Origin: Microlunatus capsulatus
GTDB taxonomy: Bacteria; Actinomycetota; Actinomycetes; Propionibacteriales; Propionibacteriaceae
DNA length: 64,000 nt
Direction: 5' to 3'
Assembly (NCBI RefSeq): GCF_017876495.1
Contig: NZ_JAGIOB010000001.1
Location: 1,364,001 to 1,428,000 of the forward strand
The position numbers and the translations under genes are program-made. The notes under the pieces were generated by a model. The model searched no databases and was not told the DNA's origin. It saw nothing but the letters and a program-made list of their open reading frames with translations. Below are positions 25,427-35,746 of the stretch, piece by piece; within the stretch, counting starts at the first letter, position 1; each line of letters starts with the position of its first letter.

Positions 25427-25456
25427 CGCTACCAAAACCGGTTCAGTCGGTACATT
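25427..25456. promoter_or_regulatory. Divergent promoter region with LacI-type operator
   Basis: AACCGGTT at 25436-25443 is a perfect palindrome inside the shared 10-mer (25437-25446, reverse of CTGAACCGGT). On the plus strand TACATT at 25451-25456 can serve as -10 for the LacI gene. On the minus strand TAGCGT at 25432-25427 can serve the TIM-barrel/oxidoreductase pair. One bound repressor could block both promoters. Confidence 0.65.
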
Positions 25457-25487
25457 GGCGGCACCGAGGCAGCAGGGAGGCCGCAGC

Positions 25488-26507
25488 GTGAACCGCGTGA
25501 CGATCAACGAGATCGCCCGCCGGTCCGGCGTGTCCAAGGGCGCCGTGTCCTACGCGCTGAACAACCGGCCCGGCGTCTCGGCCGAGACCCGGGCCCGCAT
25601 CCTCGCCGTCGCCGACCAGCTGGGCTGGGCGCCGAACCGGACGGCGCGGCTGCTGTCGGGGTCGCGGACCGACACCTTCGGCCTGGTCCTGGCCCGTGAC
25701 CCGCGGACCCTGGCCAACGAGCCCTTCTACATGGAGTTCGTCGCCGGCCTGGAGTCGGTGCTCAGCACCCGCTCCTACGCCCTGCTGCTGCAGGTGTGCG
25801 TCGACCTCGACAGCGAGCTGCAGACCTACCGCAAGTGGACCTCCGAGCGCCGGGTGGACGCGGTGGTCGTCGTCGACGTGCGCGTCGACGACCCCCGGCT
25901 GCCGCTGCTGGCCGCGCTGGAGCTGCCCGCCGTCTTCGTCGCCGACCCGAGCGTCACCGCCGCCTCCACCACCGTCTGGACCGACGACACCGCCGCGATG
26001 GACGCCGCGGTCGCCTACCTCGTCGGGCTCGGGCACGTCGCGATCGCCCGGGTCAGCGGGCTCGACGACCTCAGCCACGTCCAGATCCGCGACCGGGCCT
26101 TCCTGGCCGCCGCGGCCGCGCACGGGGCGGTCGGCCGGATCCATGTCGCGGACTTCTCCGCCGAGGGCGGGCGCACGGGGACGCGCGCGCTGCTCGAGGG
26201 GCCGGACGCGCCCACGGCCATCATGTTCGACAACGACCTGATGGCGGTCGCGGCGCTGTCGGCGCTCGCCGAGCTGGGCGTCGCGGTGCCGTCGCAGGTG
26301 AGCGTGCTGGCCTGGGACGACTCCACGCTGTGCGAGATCACCCACCCGCAGCTCTCGGCGATGAGCCACGACGTGATGGGCCTCGGCGCGCACGTCGCGC
26401 GCCGGCTCTTCGACCTGCTCGAGGGCGCGCCGCCCGCCGCGCACCTGGACTCGACGCCCCGGCTCGTCGTGCGGGGCAGCACGGCCCCGGTCCCCTCAGC
26501 CGGCTGA
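25488..26507 (+). CDS. LacI family transcriptional regulator
   Basis: This 339-aa regulator has the N-terminal LacI helix-turn-helix and hinge (TINEIARRSGVSKGAVSYAL at residues 5-24, then NNRPGVSAETR), followed by a periplasmic-binding-protein-like sugar-sensing domain with FDNDLMAVAAL and AWDDSTLCEITHPQLS. GTG 25488 follows AGGGAGG by 7 nt. The ATG at 25338 would overlap the divergent gene and the operator, so I rejected it. It likely represses itself, the divergent pair and the beta-mannosidase. The inducer is probably a mannoside or related sugar, which is inference. Its 3' end overlaps the convergent EI24 gene by 12 bp. Confidence 0.93.
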   Translation: MNRVTINEIARRSGVSKGAVSYALNNRPGVSAETRARILAVADQLGWAPNRTARLLSGSRTDTFGLVLARDPRTLANEPFYMEFVAGLESVLSTRSYALLLQVCVDLDSELQTYRKWTSERRVDAVVVVDVRVDDPRLPLLAALELPAVFVADPSVTAASTTVWTDDTAAMDAAVAYLVGLGHVAIARVSGLDDLSHVQIRDRAFLAAAAAHGAVGRIHVADFSAEGGRTGTRALLEGPDAPTAIMFDNDLMAVAALSALAELGVAVPSQVSVLAWDDSTLCEITHPQLSAMSHDVMGLGAHVARRLFDLLEGAPPAAHLDSTPRLVVRGSTAPVPSAG

Positions 26508-27284
26508 GGAGCCGGGCGGGGACGCCTCCGCCGTCGGCTCCCCCAGCAGCTGCCGCGCCAGCAGCGTGCCCGCCGCGGTGGCCACGGGGAACACGACGAC
26601 GCCGACGAACGGGACCGCCAGCAGCAGGAAGGTCGGCACGCACAGACCCAGCACCCGGGCCCGGCGGCGGCGCATCAGCGCCCGGCGGCCGCGCAGCGTC
26701 AGCACGTCGCGCCGCTCCAGCCCGGGGCCGACCAGCTCGACGCCCAGCAGCCAGCCGCCGACCAGCGCCGACACCACCGGCACGGCCAGCTGGCCGACGA
26801 CGGGGACGAACCCGGCCCCGAACAGCGCGACGGCGCAGCCGGCGGAGGCCGCGACCATGGCCAGCGACTGGCGCAGCCCGCGGCCCAGCGAGGAGGTCCA
26901 GCCCTCCTCCGCCGGCGTCGGCGGCCCCGGCAGCTCGCGGTCGACGAACTCGGAGATGAGGTCGTACAGCGGCGCGCCCAGCGTCAGGGTGAGCGTGGTG
27001 AAGGTGATGACCATGAGCAGCACCACCCCGCCCAGCAGGGCGACCGCCACCAGCACCCGGACCAGCGTCGCCAGGCCCGGCGCCCAGCCGTCGGCGAAGC
27101 CGGTCAGCGCGTCGACGACGACGTCGCCGCGGCGCACCAGCAGCACGAGGACGAGCACGAACAGCGTGGAGGTGATCAGCGGCGGCAGCGCGCCCAGCAG
27201 GAAGAGCCTCGGCCGACGGGCGACCAGGCCCAGCCCGCGGCCCAGCAGGCCGACCCCGGCCAGGGCCTCACCGGGCGCGGCCAC
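26496..27284 (-). CDS. EI24/CysZ-like integral membrane protein
   Basis: The 262-aa protein resembles the EI24 domain family, which includes the sulfate transporter CysZ. About five or six hydrophobic segments are visible, near residues 27-50, 70-95, 140-165, 168-185 and 215-240. Family features include APLYDLISEFVDREL and a GFVPVVGQLAVPVVSALVGGWLLG stretch. What actinobacterial members transport is not established. The GTG at 27284 lies 3 bp after the purE stop, so it appears to be the third gene of a purK-purE-EI24 unit. Confidence 0.8.
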   Translation of the reverse strand: MAAPGEALAGVGLLGRGLGLVARRPRLFLLGALPPLITSTLFVLVLVLLVRRGDVVVDALTGFADGWAPGLATLVRVLVAVALLGGVVLLMVITFTTLTLTLGAPLYDLISEFVDRELPGPPTPAEEGWTSSLGRGLRQSLAMVAASAGCAVALFGAGFVPVVGQLAVPVVSALVGGWLLGVELVGPGLERRDVLTLRGRRALMRRRRARVLGLCVPTFLLLAVPFVGVVVFPVATAAGTLLARQLLGEPTAEASPPGSSAG

Positions 27285-27287
27285 GGG

Positions 27288-27824
27288 TCAGGCCCCGGCG
27301 ACGGCACCGCGGACGCGGGCGCCCTTGGCCTCGGCGGCCGCCCGCAGGTCCTCCTGGAAGGCGAGCATCGCGCGCGCCAGCGCCGGGTCGGCGGCGGCGA
27401 GGACGCGGACGGCGAGCAGCCCGGCGTTGCGGGCGCCGCCGATCGAGACCGTGGCCACCGGCACCCCGGCCGGCATCTGGACGATCGAGAGCAGCGAGTC
27501 CATGCCGTCGAGGTGGCGCAGCGGCACGGGCACGCCGATGACCGGAAGCGGGGTGACCGCGGCGAGCATGCCCGGCAGGTGCGCGGCCCCGCCCGCGCCG
27601 GCCACGATCACCTGCAGGCCGCGCTCGTGCGCCGTCCGGCCGTAGGCGAGCATCGCGTCGGGCATCCGGTGCGCGGAGACGACGTCGGCCTCGTAGACCA
27701 CGCCGAACTCCGCGCAGGCCGCGGCGGCGGCCTCCATCACGGGCCAGTCGGAGTCCGAGCCCATGACGATCCCGACGCGGGGCGCGCCGGCGGTCTCGTT
27801 CCGGGCGGTCTCGGTCTCAGGCAT
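27288..27824 (-). CDS. purE: N5-carboxyaminoimidazole ribonucleotide mutase
   Basis: PurE converts N5-CAIR to CAIR in purine synthesis. The 178-aa protein shows the class I motif [14 protein letters not shown] near residues 18-31, [11 protein letters not shown] near 48-58 and the [12 protein letters not shown] active-site loop near 75-86. It overlaps purK by 8 bp, consistent with translational coupling and with the two products acting in sequence. Length and motifs are normal. The N-terminus has a short polar extension before the first strand. Confidence 0.96.
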   Translation of the reverse strand: MPETETARNETAGAPRVGIVMGSDSDWPVMEAAAAACAEFGVVYEADVVSAHRMPDAMLAYGRTAHERGLQVIVAGAGGAAHLPGMLAAVTPLPVIGVPVPLRHLDGMDSLLSIVQMPAGVPVATVSIGGARNAGLLAVRVLAAADPALARAMLAFQEDLRAAAEAKGARVRGAVAGA

Positions 27825-28986
27825 CGGGGTCCCCCATCAGGTAGGCGGCGGCGTGCCGGGCGCGCTTGCGGGTCTCGGCCGGGTCGTCGCCGTAGGTGGT
27901 GACGTGGCCGACCTTGCGCCCCGGCCGGACGGACTTGCCGTACAGCTGCACGCGCAGCCGGCGGTCGCGGGCGAAGCAGTGCAGCAGGGCCGAGGGCAGG
28001 TCCTCGACGGTGCCGCCCAGCACGTTGGCCATCACCGTCCAGGGCGCCCGGGTGGCCGGGTCGCCCAGCGGCAGGTCGAGCACGGCGCGCAGGTGGTTCT
28101 CGAACTGGGAGGTGTGGGCGCCGTCGATCGTCCAGTGCCCGGTGTTGTGGGGGCGCATGGCCAGCTCGTTGACCACGACGCTGCCGTCGCGGCGCTGCAT
28201 CAGCTCCACGGCGAGCAGCCCGACCACCTCCAGCTCGTGGGCGACGGTGAGGGCCAGCAGCTCGGCGGCGACGGCCTGGTCGGGGTCCAGCCCGGGCGCC
28301 GGCGTCACGGTCTCGACGCAGACGCCGTCGCGCTGCACCGACTCCGAGACCGGGTAGGCGACCGCCTGGCCCGAGGGCGAGCGGACGACGAGGGCGCTGA
28401 GCTCGCGGGCGAAGTCGACGAACTCCTCGGCCACCACCTGCACGCCGGGTGCGAGGTCGGCGAAGGGCAGGCCCGCGTCGGCGGCGGAGCCGAGCTTCCA
28501 GACGCCCTTGCCGTCGTAGCCGCCGCGCGAGGTCTTGGCGATCACCGGCCAGCCCTGCTGGTCGCCGAAGGCGACCAGCGCGTCCTCGTCGGCCACGACG
28601 CGGTAGGCGGGGCACGGCAGCCCCAGCGCGGTCAGCCGCTCGCGCATCACCGCCTTGTCCTGCGCGTGCAGCAGGGCGGCCGCCCCGGGCCGGACGACGA
28701 CGCCGTCGTCCTCCAGCTCGCGCAGCAGCCCGCCGGGCACGTGCTCGTGGTCGAAGGTGACGACGTCGCAGCGGGCGGCGAAGGCCTTGACGGTGGCGGG
28801 GTCGGTGTAGTCGCCGACGGTGACGTCGTGCACGACGCCGGCGGCCGAGACGTCGGGCCCCTCGGCCAGCAGCCGGACCTCGACGCCCAGCCCGATGGAG
28901 GCGGCGTACGTCATCCGGGCCAGCTGGCCGCCGCCGATGATGCCCACCACGAAGGGGCGGGGGCCGGGAGCAGCAGGGGTGGTCAC
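27817..28986 (-). CDS. purK: 5-(carboxyamino)imidazole ribonucleotide synthase
   Basis: PurK makes N5-CAIR from AIR, bicarbonate and ATP, feeding PurE. The 389-aa ATP-grasp protein begins with [15 protein letters not shown] near residues 15-29, carries [11 protein letters not shown] near 77-87 and the ATP-binding loop [13 protein letters not shown] near 150-162. The catalytic region [18 protein letters not shown] lies near 270-287. The start is GTG 28986, which follows a TAGGCT -10 box by 8 nt and lacks a clear ribosome binding site, so it may be leaderless. Confidence 0.96.
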   Translation of the reverse strand: MTTPAAPGPRPFVVGIIGGGQLARMTYAASIGLGVEVRLLAEGPDVSAAGVVHDVTVGDYTDPATVKAFAARCDVVTFDHEHVPGGLLRELEDDGVVVRPGAAALLHAQDKAVMRERLTALGLPCPAYRVVADEDALVAFGDQQGWPVIAKTSRGGYDGKGVWKLGSAADAGLPFADLAPGVQVVAEEFVDFARELSALVVRSPSGQAVAYPVSESVQRDGVCVETVTPAPGLDPDQAVAAELLALTVAHELEVVGLLAVELMQRRDGSVVVNELAMRPHNTGHWTIDGAHTSQFENHLRAVLDLPLGDPATRAPWTVMANVLGGTVEDLPSALLHCFARDRRLRVQLYGKSVRPGRKVGHVTTYGDDPAETRKRARHAAAYLMGDPDA

Positions 28987-29051
28987 GGGCCGGAAGCCTA
29001 GCCGCCGCGACCGGGCCGGCCGGTCCCGCCCGCGGTGCCCGCGGGCCGCCG

Positions 29052-29519
29052 TCAGCGCAGCCGGAAGATCAGCCCGCGCTGGACGACGAAGTTGACCGTC
29101 GTCGCGACGCCCTGGGCGACGACGAAGGCCACCACCTGGACGGCGAGCCGGCCGAGTCCGGCGTCGGTGAGCGCGTCGAACAGGACGCTGAACAGGCCGA
29201 CCTGGAGGGCGAAGGTGACGGCGTAGAGGACGACGACGGCCGCGAACCGGCGCCTCGACGGCTCCGCCCGGAAGGTCCAGCGGCGGTTGATGAGGTACGC
29301 GGTGGTGGTGCCGGCGACGAAGGAGAGCGCCTTGGCGCCGGTGTGCCCGAGCCCGAGGGCCATCAGGGTGACGAGGAGCCCGAAGTCGACGACCGCCGAC
29401 AGGCCCCCGGTGAGCACGAAGCGCACCAGCTGGGTGCGCAGCCCCAGCGGGCTCGTCCGCTCGCCCAGCGGCAGCTCGACGGGCTGCGGCAGCGGGAGGT
29501 CGTCGGCCACGGCGTGCAT
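29052..29519 (-). CDS. GtrA family membrane protein
   Basis: GtrA-like proteins have four transmembrane helices and are thought to help flip or transfer polyprenyl-phosphate-linked sugars. This 155-aa protein has a cytoplasmic N-terminus of about 30 residues, then four hydrophobic segments near 32-55, 60-78, 95-115 and 125-145. Family landmarks are RFVLTGGLSAVVDFG and AYLINRRWTFR. A homologue holds the same position beside purK in mycobacteria (Rv3277, from memory). Its start ATG is at 29519. A TACGAT box about 55 nt upstream may be its -10. Confidence 0.88.
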   Translation of the reverse strand: MHAVADDLPLPQPVELPLGERTSPLGLRTQLVRFVLTGGLSAVVDFGLLVTLMALGLGHTGAKALSFVAGTTTAYLINRRWTFRAEPSRRRFAAVVVLYAVTFALQVGLFSVLFDALTDAGLGRLAVQVVAFVVAQGVATTVNFVVQRGLIFRLR

Positions 29520-29616
29520 CCTCGGGGTCGGTGCGTCCCGGCCGTCGGCGACCGGCCGGCCGCGGACATCGTAGCGGCGCGGCTCCCCGTCGCCGGCGCG
29601 CGAGGCCGGCCGCGGC

Positions 29617-30126
29617 TCAGGCGTGCGCGGGCCAGCCCTCGTCGTCGGCCCCGAACAGCAGCTGGGTCATGGTCTGGTGCACGTGCTCGACCTCCGGCAC
29701 GTCCACCAGGGCGATCACCCCGGCCTCGCTGGCCGTCTGCACGTTGAGCGTCCCGCAGCCCAGCACCCGGTCGGACAGGCTGCGCTCGGAGGAGACGTCG
29801 TTGACGCGGCTGAGCGGCAGGTCCTTGCTGGTCTTGCTGACGATGCCGCTGCGGGTGACGAGCCGGCGGTTGGTCAGCGTGTAGGTGGTGGTGCGCCAGC
29901 GCAGGAAGGGCAGGACGGTCCAGAAGACCGCGAGCACCAGGCCCAGCAGGGCGATCGCCACCTGCCCGCCCGGGCGCCAGTCCCCCGGCACCAGCGCGGC
30001 CCCGGCCCCGACGCCGGCCCCGACCAGCACGAGCGCGAGCGCCGGCAGGACCATCGCCTTGGCGTGCGTGCGCGTGTGCAGGACCTCGTACTCGTCGGTC
30101 CCGAGCAGCTTCGGCGGCAGTCCCAC
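29617..30126 (-). CDS. PH domain-containing membrane protein
   Basis: This 169-aa protein has two hydrophobic segments near residues 27-45 and 53-72, followed by a bacterial PH (YdbS-like) domain with TYTLTNRRLVTRSGIVSKTSKDLPLSRVNDV-type strands. The motif YTLTNRRLV followed by SRVNDV is the family hallmark. Function is unknown; membrane-surface binding is presumed. It corresponds to Rv3278c beside birA in mycobacteria as I recall. The start is GTG 30126. The purine-rich GGAGG immediately before it is closer than usual, so the true start is not certain. Confidence 0.82.
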   Translation of the reverse strand: MGLPPKLLGTDEYEVLHTRTHAKAMVLPALALVLVGAGVGAGAALVPGDWRPGGQVAIALLGLVLAVFWTVLPFLRWRTTTYTLTNRRLVTRSGIVSKTSKDLPLSRVNDVSSERSLSDRVLGCGTLNVQTASEAGVIALVDVPEVEHVHQTMTQLLFGADDEGWPAHA

Positions 30127-30174
30127 ACCTCCAGGGTGGCACAGGGCTCCACCCCGGCCGTGGTCCTCGAGCGA

Positions 30175-31590
30175 TCAGCGACCCCCGCCGGGCTCGACCG
30201 CGCCCGGCGCGGTGGGCGCCAGCCGGGCCCGGTCCTGCGCCGGGTCGACGGGCACCTGCAGCGGGTCGACGGTGTCGGGCGCGGTGGCCAGACGGGTCTC
30301 CAGCGAGCGCTCGACCTGCGCCGCCACCGACTTCTTCGCCGTGGCCACCGGCACCGGCGGCGCCTTGGTGATCCGCTTGGTCCAGTTGTTCCGGATGTAG
30401 TTGAAGTTCTTGTAGTAGGCGTCGTAGGTCGCGTTGTCGAGGACCCGCATGATGATCTCGTTGTTGGCCAGCAGGGCCGTGCCGGTGAAGTTCGCCGAAC
30501 CGGTGTAGACGACCTTCTTGCTCTGGCTGAACCAGCGGCCGTTGACCATCAGCACCTTGTGGTGCATGTACTTGTCCCGCTTGCCGTTCTTGTTCTGGTC
30601 GATGCCCGCGTCGTAGACCGTCATCTGCCCGTAGCGCGCGCTCGGCTTCAGCAGCACCTGCAGGACCTTCGGGCTGATGTTGAACTTGTTGATGATCACC
30701 GAGACCTTGCAGCCGGAGTCGTGCAGCTTCCAGGCGCGCCGGGCGATGTCGAGCCGGGCCGCGCTCCAACCCCACTGCTCGACCCGGACGACGGTGCGCC
30801 CCTCGCTGCCGTAGGACTTCGACATCCCGGTGCAGCGGACGTTGTTCAGCACGTCGAGCATCGGCACGTCGGCCGTGCCCTTCACCGCCAGCCGGGGGAA
30901 GAAGTAGAGCTTGTTCTTCCCGCTGGTGGTGGTGCGGTAGTAGTTCGGCTGGTCGCGGTCGGCCAGCATGTCGGTGAAGTAGCGGTCCAGCGAGGCGTAG
31001 ATCTTCGCGTCGCCGACGAGGATGTGCATGTTGTTCCAGCTGACGCTGCTGTTGCCCGTGTAGGGGTTCGCCGAGCTGACCATCGAGATGGTCTTCGACA
31101 CCCCGGACTGGGAGAACAGGAAGAACTTCGCGTGCATCACCGAGGTGCTGCTGGACATGCAGCTGTTGACGCAGCGGGCGACGTAGCTCTTCGCCTTCTT
31201 GTTCGTGCCGAGCGTCTTGCGCATCCGCTGGGTCTGGGGCGAGATGGGGTAGTCGTCGATCAGCAGCTGGACGTCCACCCCGCGGGCGTAGGCCCGCACC
31301 AGCGCGTCGGCGGTGCTGTCGAGGTCGAAGAGGTACTGCGCCATCCGGATCCGCGAGCCGGGCGGCGCGTGGTCGATCGCGTCCTCGACCTTGTCGATGA
31401 TCCGGCGGTGCTTGGCCAGGCTGCCGGTCGGGTCGTTGAAGACCAGGGCGGGCGCCACCTTGTAGGTGTCGGTGGCCGCGGCGGCCTCCGGCACGGACGG
31501 GGCGGGCGACACGAGCGCCAGCGCGGGGGCCACCAGGGCCAGCGCGAGAGCGCCGACGAGGGCCGGGATCAGACGGTTTCGGGGTCGCAC
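30175..31590 (-). CDS. Secreted phospholipase D-like protein
   Basis: The 471-aa protein has a signal peptide (basic start, hydrophobic core at residues 7-27, Ala-rich cleavage region near 36-40) and two PLD-like half domains. The HxK pairs are H153-K155 in MHAKFFLF and H343-K345 in MHHKVLMV, each followed by a Ser/Asn-rich SSAN or TGSANFTG strand. The Asp of the classical HxK(x4)D motif is Ser160 and Asn350 here. The substrate could be phospholipid or nucleic acid and cannot be decided. Several cysteines in the first domain may form disulfides after export. The start is GTG 31590. Confidence 0.85.
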   Translation of the reverse strand: MRPRNRLIPALVGALALALVAPALALVSPAPSVPEAAAATDTYKVAPALVFNDPTGSLAKHRRIIDKVEDAIDHAPPGSRIRMAQYLFDLDSTADALVRAYARGVDVQLLIDDYPISPQTQRMRKTLGTNKKAKSYVARCVNSCMSSSTSVMHAKFFLFSQSGVSKTISMVSSANPYTGNSSVSWNNMHILVGDAKIYASLDRYFTDMLADRDQPNYYRTTTSGKNKLYFFPRLAVKGTADVPMLDVLNNVRCTGMSKSYGSEGRTVVRVEQWGWSAARLDIARRAWKLHDSGCKVSVIINKFNISPKVLQVLLKPSARYGQMTVYDAGIDQNKNGKRDKYMHHKVLMVNGRWFSQSKKVVYTGSANFTGTALLANNEIIMRVLDNATYDAYYKNFNYIRNNWTKRITKAPPVPVATAKKSVAAQVERSLETRLATAPDTVDPLQVPVDPAQDRARLAPTAPGAVEPGGGR

Positions 31591-31749
31591 AGCGGGAGAG
31601 CTCCAGAGTCGTCGGACGGGCGACCGCGACCGGCTCCGCCGAGCGGCCCGACCGCGGTGATCTCGGAAGGCTAACTACCCGCGCTGACATCCGCGCAATC
31701 CGACAGGCCACCGAGACCCGATGGAGACCTCCGCCGCGGAGGTCACGGC

Positions 31750-32568
31750 TCAGCTCCGGAGGTGGACGACGTCCCCCGCCCCGAAGGTCCGCAGGCCCTC
31801 GGCGGTGCGGACGACCAGCCGGCCGTCGGCGTCCAGCGCCTCGGCCCGGCCCTCGACGGTGACGTCGCCGGCCAGGTGCACCCGGACCTGCCGGCCGAGG
31901 GTGTCGCTGCGCCGCAGGTAGGACGCCGCGAAGGGCGCGTCGTCGTCGAGGACCTCCCAGCGCCGGTACAGCAGCTCGAAGGCCGCGAGCACCGTGGCGA
32001 TGACGAGGTTCCGCGACGGCGGGCACGAGCCGGGCTCGCGCTGCTCCGCCAGCAGGGCCAGCGAGGTGGCCGTCGGCACCGGCAGCTCGTCGGCGGCCAG
32101 CCAGACGTTGACCCCGGCCCCGACGACGCACGCCGGCCCGTCGGGGGTCTCCACCCGCTCGGCGAGGATGCCGCAGACCTTGAGGCCGTCGACCAGGACG
32201 TCGTTGGGCCACTTGAGCAGGGCGGGGACGTCGGCGGTCCGGCGCAGGCCCTCGACGACGGCGATCCCGGCCAGCAGCGGCAGCCAGGTCCAGCGGGCCG
32301 GGTCGACGTCGGCCGGCCGCAGCAGCACCGACATCGCGACGCTGGTGCCGCGCGGGGCCACCCAGGTCCGGCCCTGCCGGCCGCGGCCGGCGTCCTGGAA
32401 GTCGGTGACGAGCACGGTCCCGCCGGGGGCGCCAGCCCGCGCCCGGGCGGCGAGGTCGGCGTTGGTGGAGCCGGTCCGCTCGACGACGTCGACGCCGCTC
32501 CACAGCCCGCCGGGGCGGAGCAGCTCGCGCCGCAGCACCCCCGCGTCGAGCACGTCCCCGCTCAGCAC
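31750..32568 (-). CDS. birA: Biotin-[acetyl-CoA carboxylase] ligase
   Basis: BirA attaches biotin to the acceptor Lys of AccA3, whose gene lies at 60.9-62.7 kb. The protein, about 272 aa, has [14 protein letters not shown] near its N-terminus, [14 protein letters not shown] as the biotinoyl-AMP loop, and [21 protein letters not shown] in the active site. There is no N-terminal helix-turn-helix, so it is a monofunctional ligase. The start is uncertain: GTG 32568 or GTG 32553 both fit. TAGGGT at 32594-32589 on the minus strand would place transcription start close upstream. It diverges from accD, the usual actinobacterial arrangement. Confidence 0.9.
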   Translation of the reverse strand: MLSGDVLDAGVLRRELLRPGGLWSGVDVVERTGSTNADLAARARAGAPGGTVLVTDFQDAGRGRQGRTWVAPRGTSVAMSVLLRPADVDPARWTWLPLLAGIAVVEGLRRTADVPALLKWPNDVLVDGLKVCGILAERVETPDGPACVVGAGVNVWLAADELPVPTATSLALLAEQREPGSCPPSRNLVIATVLAAFELLYRRWEVLDDDAPFAASYLRRSDTLGRQVRVHLAGDVTVEGRAEALDADGRLVVRTAEGLRTFGAGDVVHLRS

Positions 32569-32588
32569 CTCGCACCCCGCACGCGGCG

Positions 32589-32670
32589 ACCCTAGCCCGC
32601 CGGGACCGCCCGCCGACGTCGCGGCCACGGCTCGACCGCGGCGCGGGTCCGCGCCGGAACTGGCTAGGGT
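32589..32670. promoter_or_regulatory. Divergent birA / accD promoters
   Basis: TAGGGT on the minus strand (32594-32589) faces birA. TAGGGT on the plus strand (32665-32670) ends 7 nt before the accD ATG at 32678, so accD appears leaderless. The two -10 boxes are identical in sequence. Confidence 0.55.
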
Positions 32671-32677
32671 GCCGCCT

Positions 32678-34260
<1,583 letters not shown>

Positions 34261-34264
<4 letters not shown>

Positions 34265-34485
34265 GCGCCGAGCAGGACGCTCCCCCGGCGATCAGCGTCG
34301 TCGCGGGAGCGCCGAGCGCCGAGGAGCTCGCGGCGGTGGTCGTGGTCCTGACGGCGGCCGCGGCGGCCTCCGCGCCGCCCGCCCCGCCCCCGGCGCCCTC
34401 GGCCTGGGCCGTCGCCGCCCGGCAGGGCCGCCCGGCCCTCACCCCCGGCCCCGGCGCCTGGGTGGCCTCGGCCCGACCCCGCTGA
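34261..34485 (+). CDS. accE: Acyl-CoA carboxylase epsilon subunit
   Basis: This 74-aa protein contains the epsilon-subunit motif [20 protein letters not shown] near residues 11-30 and ends in the Trp-containing WVASARPR-type tail. Epsilon subunits bind and stimulate the beta subunit in actinobacterial acyl-CoA carboxylases. The middle is Ala/Pro-rich and variable, as in relatives. Its GTG overlaps the accD stop (GTGA), so the two are translationally coupled. I am confident of the family because of the motif and position together. Confidence 0.88.
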
Positions 34486-34582
34486 CCCCACCTCTCGCTC
34501 GCCGCTCGGCCGCCGAGGAGGAGGCCCTCCCGGTCGGACGACGCGTTGGAGCGCGCCGACCTCCTTCTCGACCGCGAGGGTT

Positions 34583-35746
34583 GTGGACGAGAGTGTTGAC
34601 GGGGTGCGGGCGGGGCACGGTGGGCGCGTGGGGCGTTTCCAGCGGGAGCTGCGGTCGGCGGTGGCGCCACGGGCGGCGCGCGACCTCCTCGGCACCGGCG
34701 CGACCCGGCACGTCCTCGACGGGCCCCGGTGGCGGCGGGCGACGCGTGGGTTCTACGTCCCCACCGCCGAGGTCGCCCTCACCCCCACCCAGCGGATCCT
34801 CGACGCGGCGAGCGCGCTCCCGCCCGGGGCGGTGATCGGCGGCTGGGCGGCCGCCTTCGTCCAGGGTGTCGACCTCATGGACGGGCTCGACGACCACACG
34901 CTGCGGCCGCGGCCCGTGCCGGTCCACCTGCCACCCGGTCTGCACCGGCGCGACAGCGCGCAGCTGCGCTACCACCAGGCGCGCGAGGAGGTGGCCTCCG
35001 TCGTGGTGGCGGGCCTCCGCGTGACCTCCGCCGTGCGCACCGCCGTCGACCTGGCGCGGTGGGCACCCGACGTCACCGAGGCGGTCGTGGCGCTCGACCT
35101 CCTCCTCGCGGCCGGGCTCGTGACCCCCGCGGAGCTCGTCGCCGGCGTGGAGGGAGCGGGACGCTCCCGGGGCGTGGTCGGCGCCCGCCGCGCCGTCGCG
35201 CTCGCGACGACGGGGGCCCGCAGCCCGTGGGAGTCACGGCTGCGGATGGCCTATGTGCTCAACCTCGGGTACCCCCAGCCCCTCGTGAACCCGACCGTCC
35301 TCGACGCGTCGGGCGCCGTCGTCGGCATCCCCGACCTGCTCGACGAGGAGGCGGGCCTCGTCCTCGAGTACGACGGCGCCTCGTGGACCACGGCGGCCCG
35401 CCGGGGCGGCCACCGCGACGTCGACCAGCACCGCGAGGACAACGCCCGCGAGGAGCTCCTCGAGCGGACCGGCCTCTTCGTCACCCGCGTCGACAGGGCC
35501 GACCTCGTCCGCCACCGCACCCAGCTGCTCCACCGCCTGCGGGCCGCCCGCACCCACGCCCTCGCCCGGGACCGCACCCGCGACCGCTGGCGCGTCGCTC
35601 CGCGCGAGAAGGAGGTCCTGCCGCTCGTGGAGGCCTCTCGAGCCGCACGGCCTCCTTCTCGAGGCAGGAGGGACGTCCGCGCTAGAAGCCCGCGACCGCG
35701 TGGGGCTGGTAGCCCTCCTCCAGGCGGGCCTTCTCCTCGTCGGTGA
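34583..35746 (+). CDS. AbiEi-type/DUF559-like protein of unknown function
   Basis: The protein, up to 387 aa, resembles the many actinobacterial proteins annotated as type IV antitoxin AbiEi-like with a C-terminal very-short-patch-repair (DUF559-like) nuclease fold. The N-terminal part has LLGTGATRHVLDGPRWRRAT and ATRGFYVPT; the C-terminal part has GIPDLLDEEAGLVLEYDGA and HRDVDQHREDNAREELLERT, with Asp and Glu residues placed as in such folds. No AbiEii toxin neighbour is present, so a toxin-antitoxin role is doubtful. Start 34583 or 34628 is unresolved. The last 65 bp overlap the convergent reductase gene. It interrupts the usual accE-maf linkage. Confidence 0.6.
   Translation: MDESVDGVRAGHGGRVGRFQRELRSAVAPRAARDLLGTGATRHVLDGPRWRRATRGFYVPTAEVALTPTQRILDAASALPPGAVIGGWAAAFVQGVDLMDGLDDHTLRPRPVPVHLPPGLHRRDSAQLRYHQAREEVASVVVAGLRVTSAVRTAVDLARWAPDVTEAVVALDLLLAAGLVTPAELVAGVEGAGRSRGVVGARRAVALATTGARSPWESRLRMAYVLNLGYPQPLVNPTVLDASGAVVGIPDLLDEEAGLVLEYDGASWTTAARRGGHRDVDQHREDNAREELLERTGLFVTRVDRADLVRHRTQLLHRLRAARTHALARDRTRDRWRVAPREKEVLPLVEASRAARPPSRGRRDVRARSPRPRGAGSPPPGGPSPRR

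Noticed and set aside
34583-35746. A functional AbiE toxin-antitoxin pair
   Set aside because: No AbiEii nucleotidyltransferase gene lies on either side; neighbours are accE and an aldo/keto reductase.
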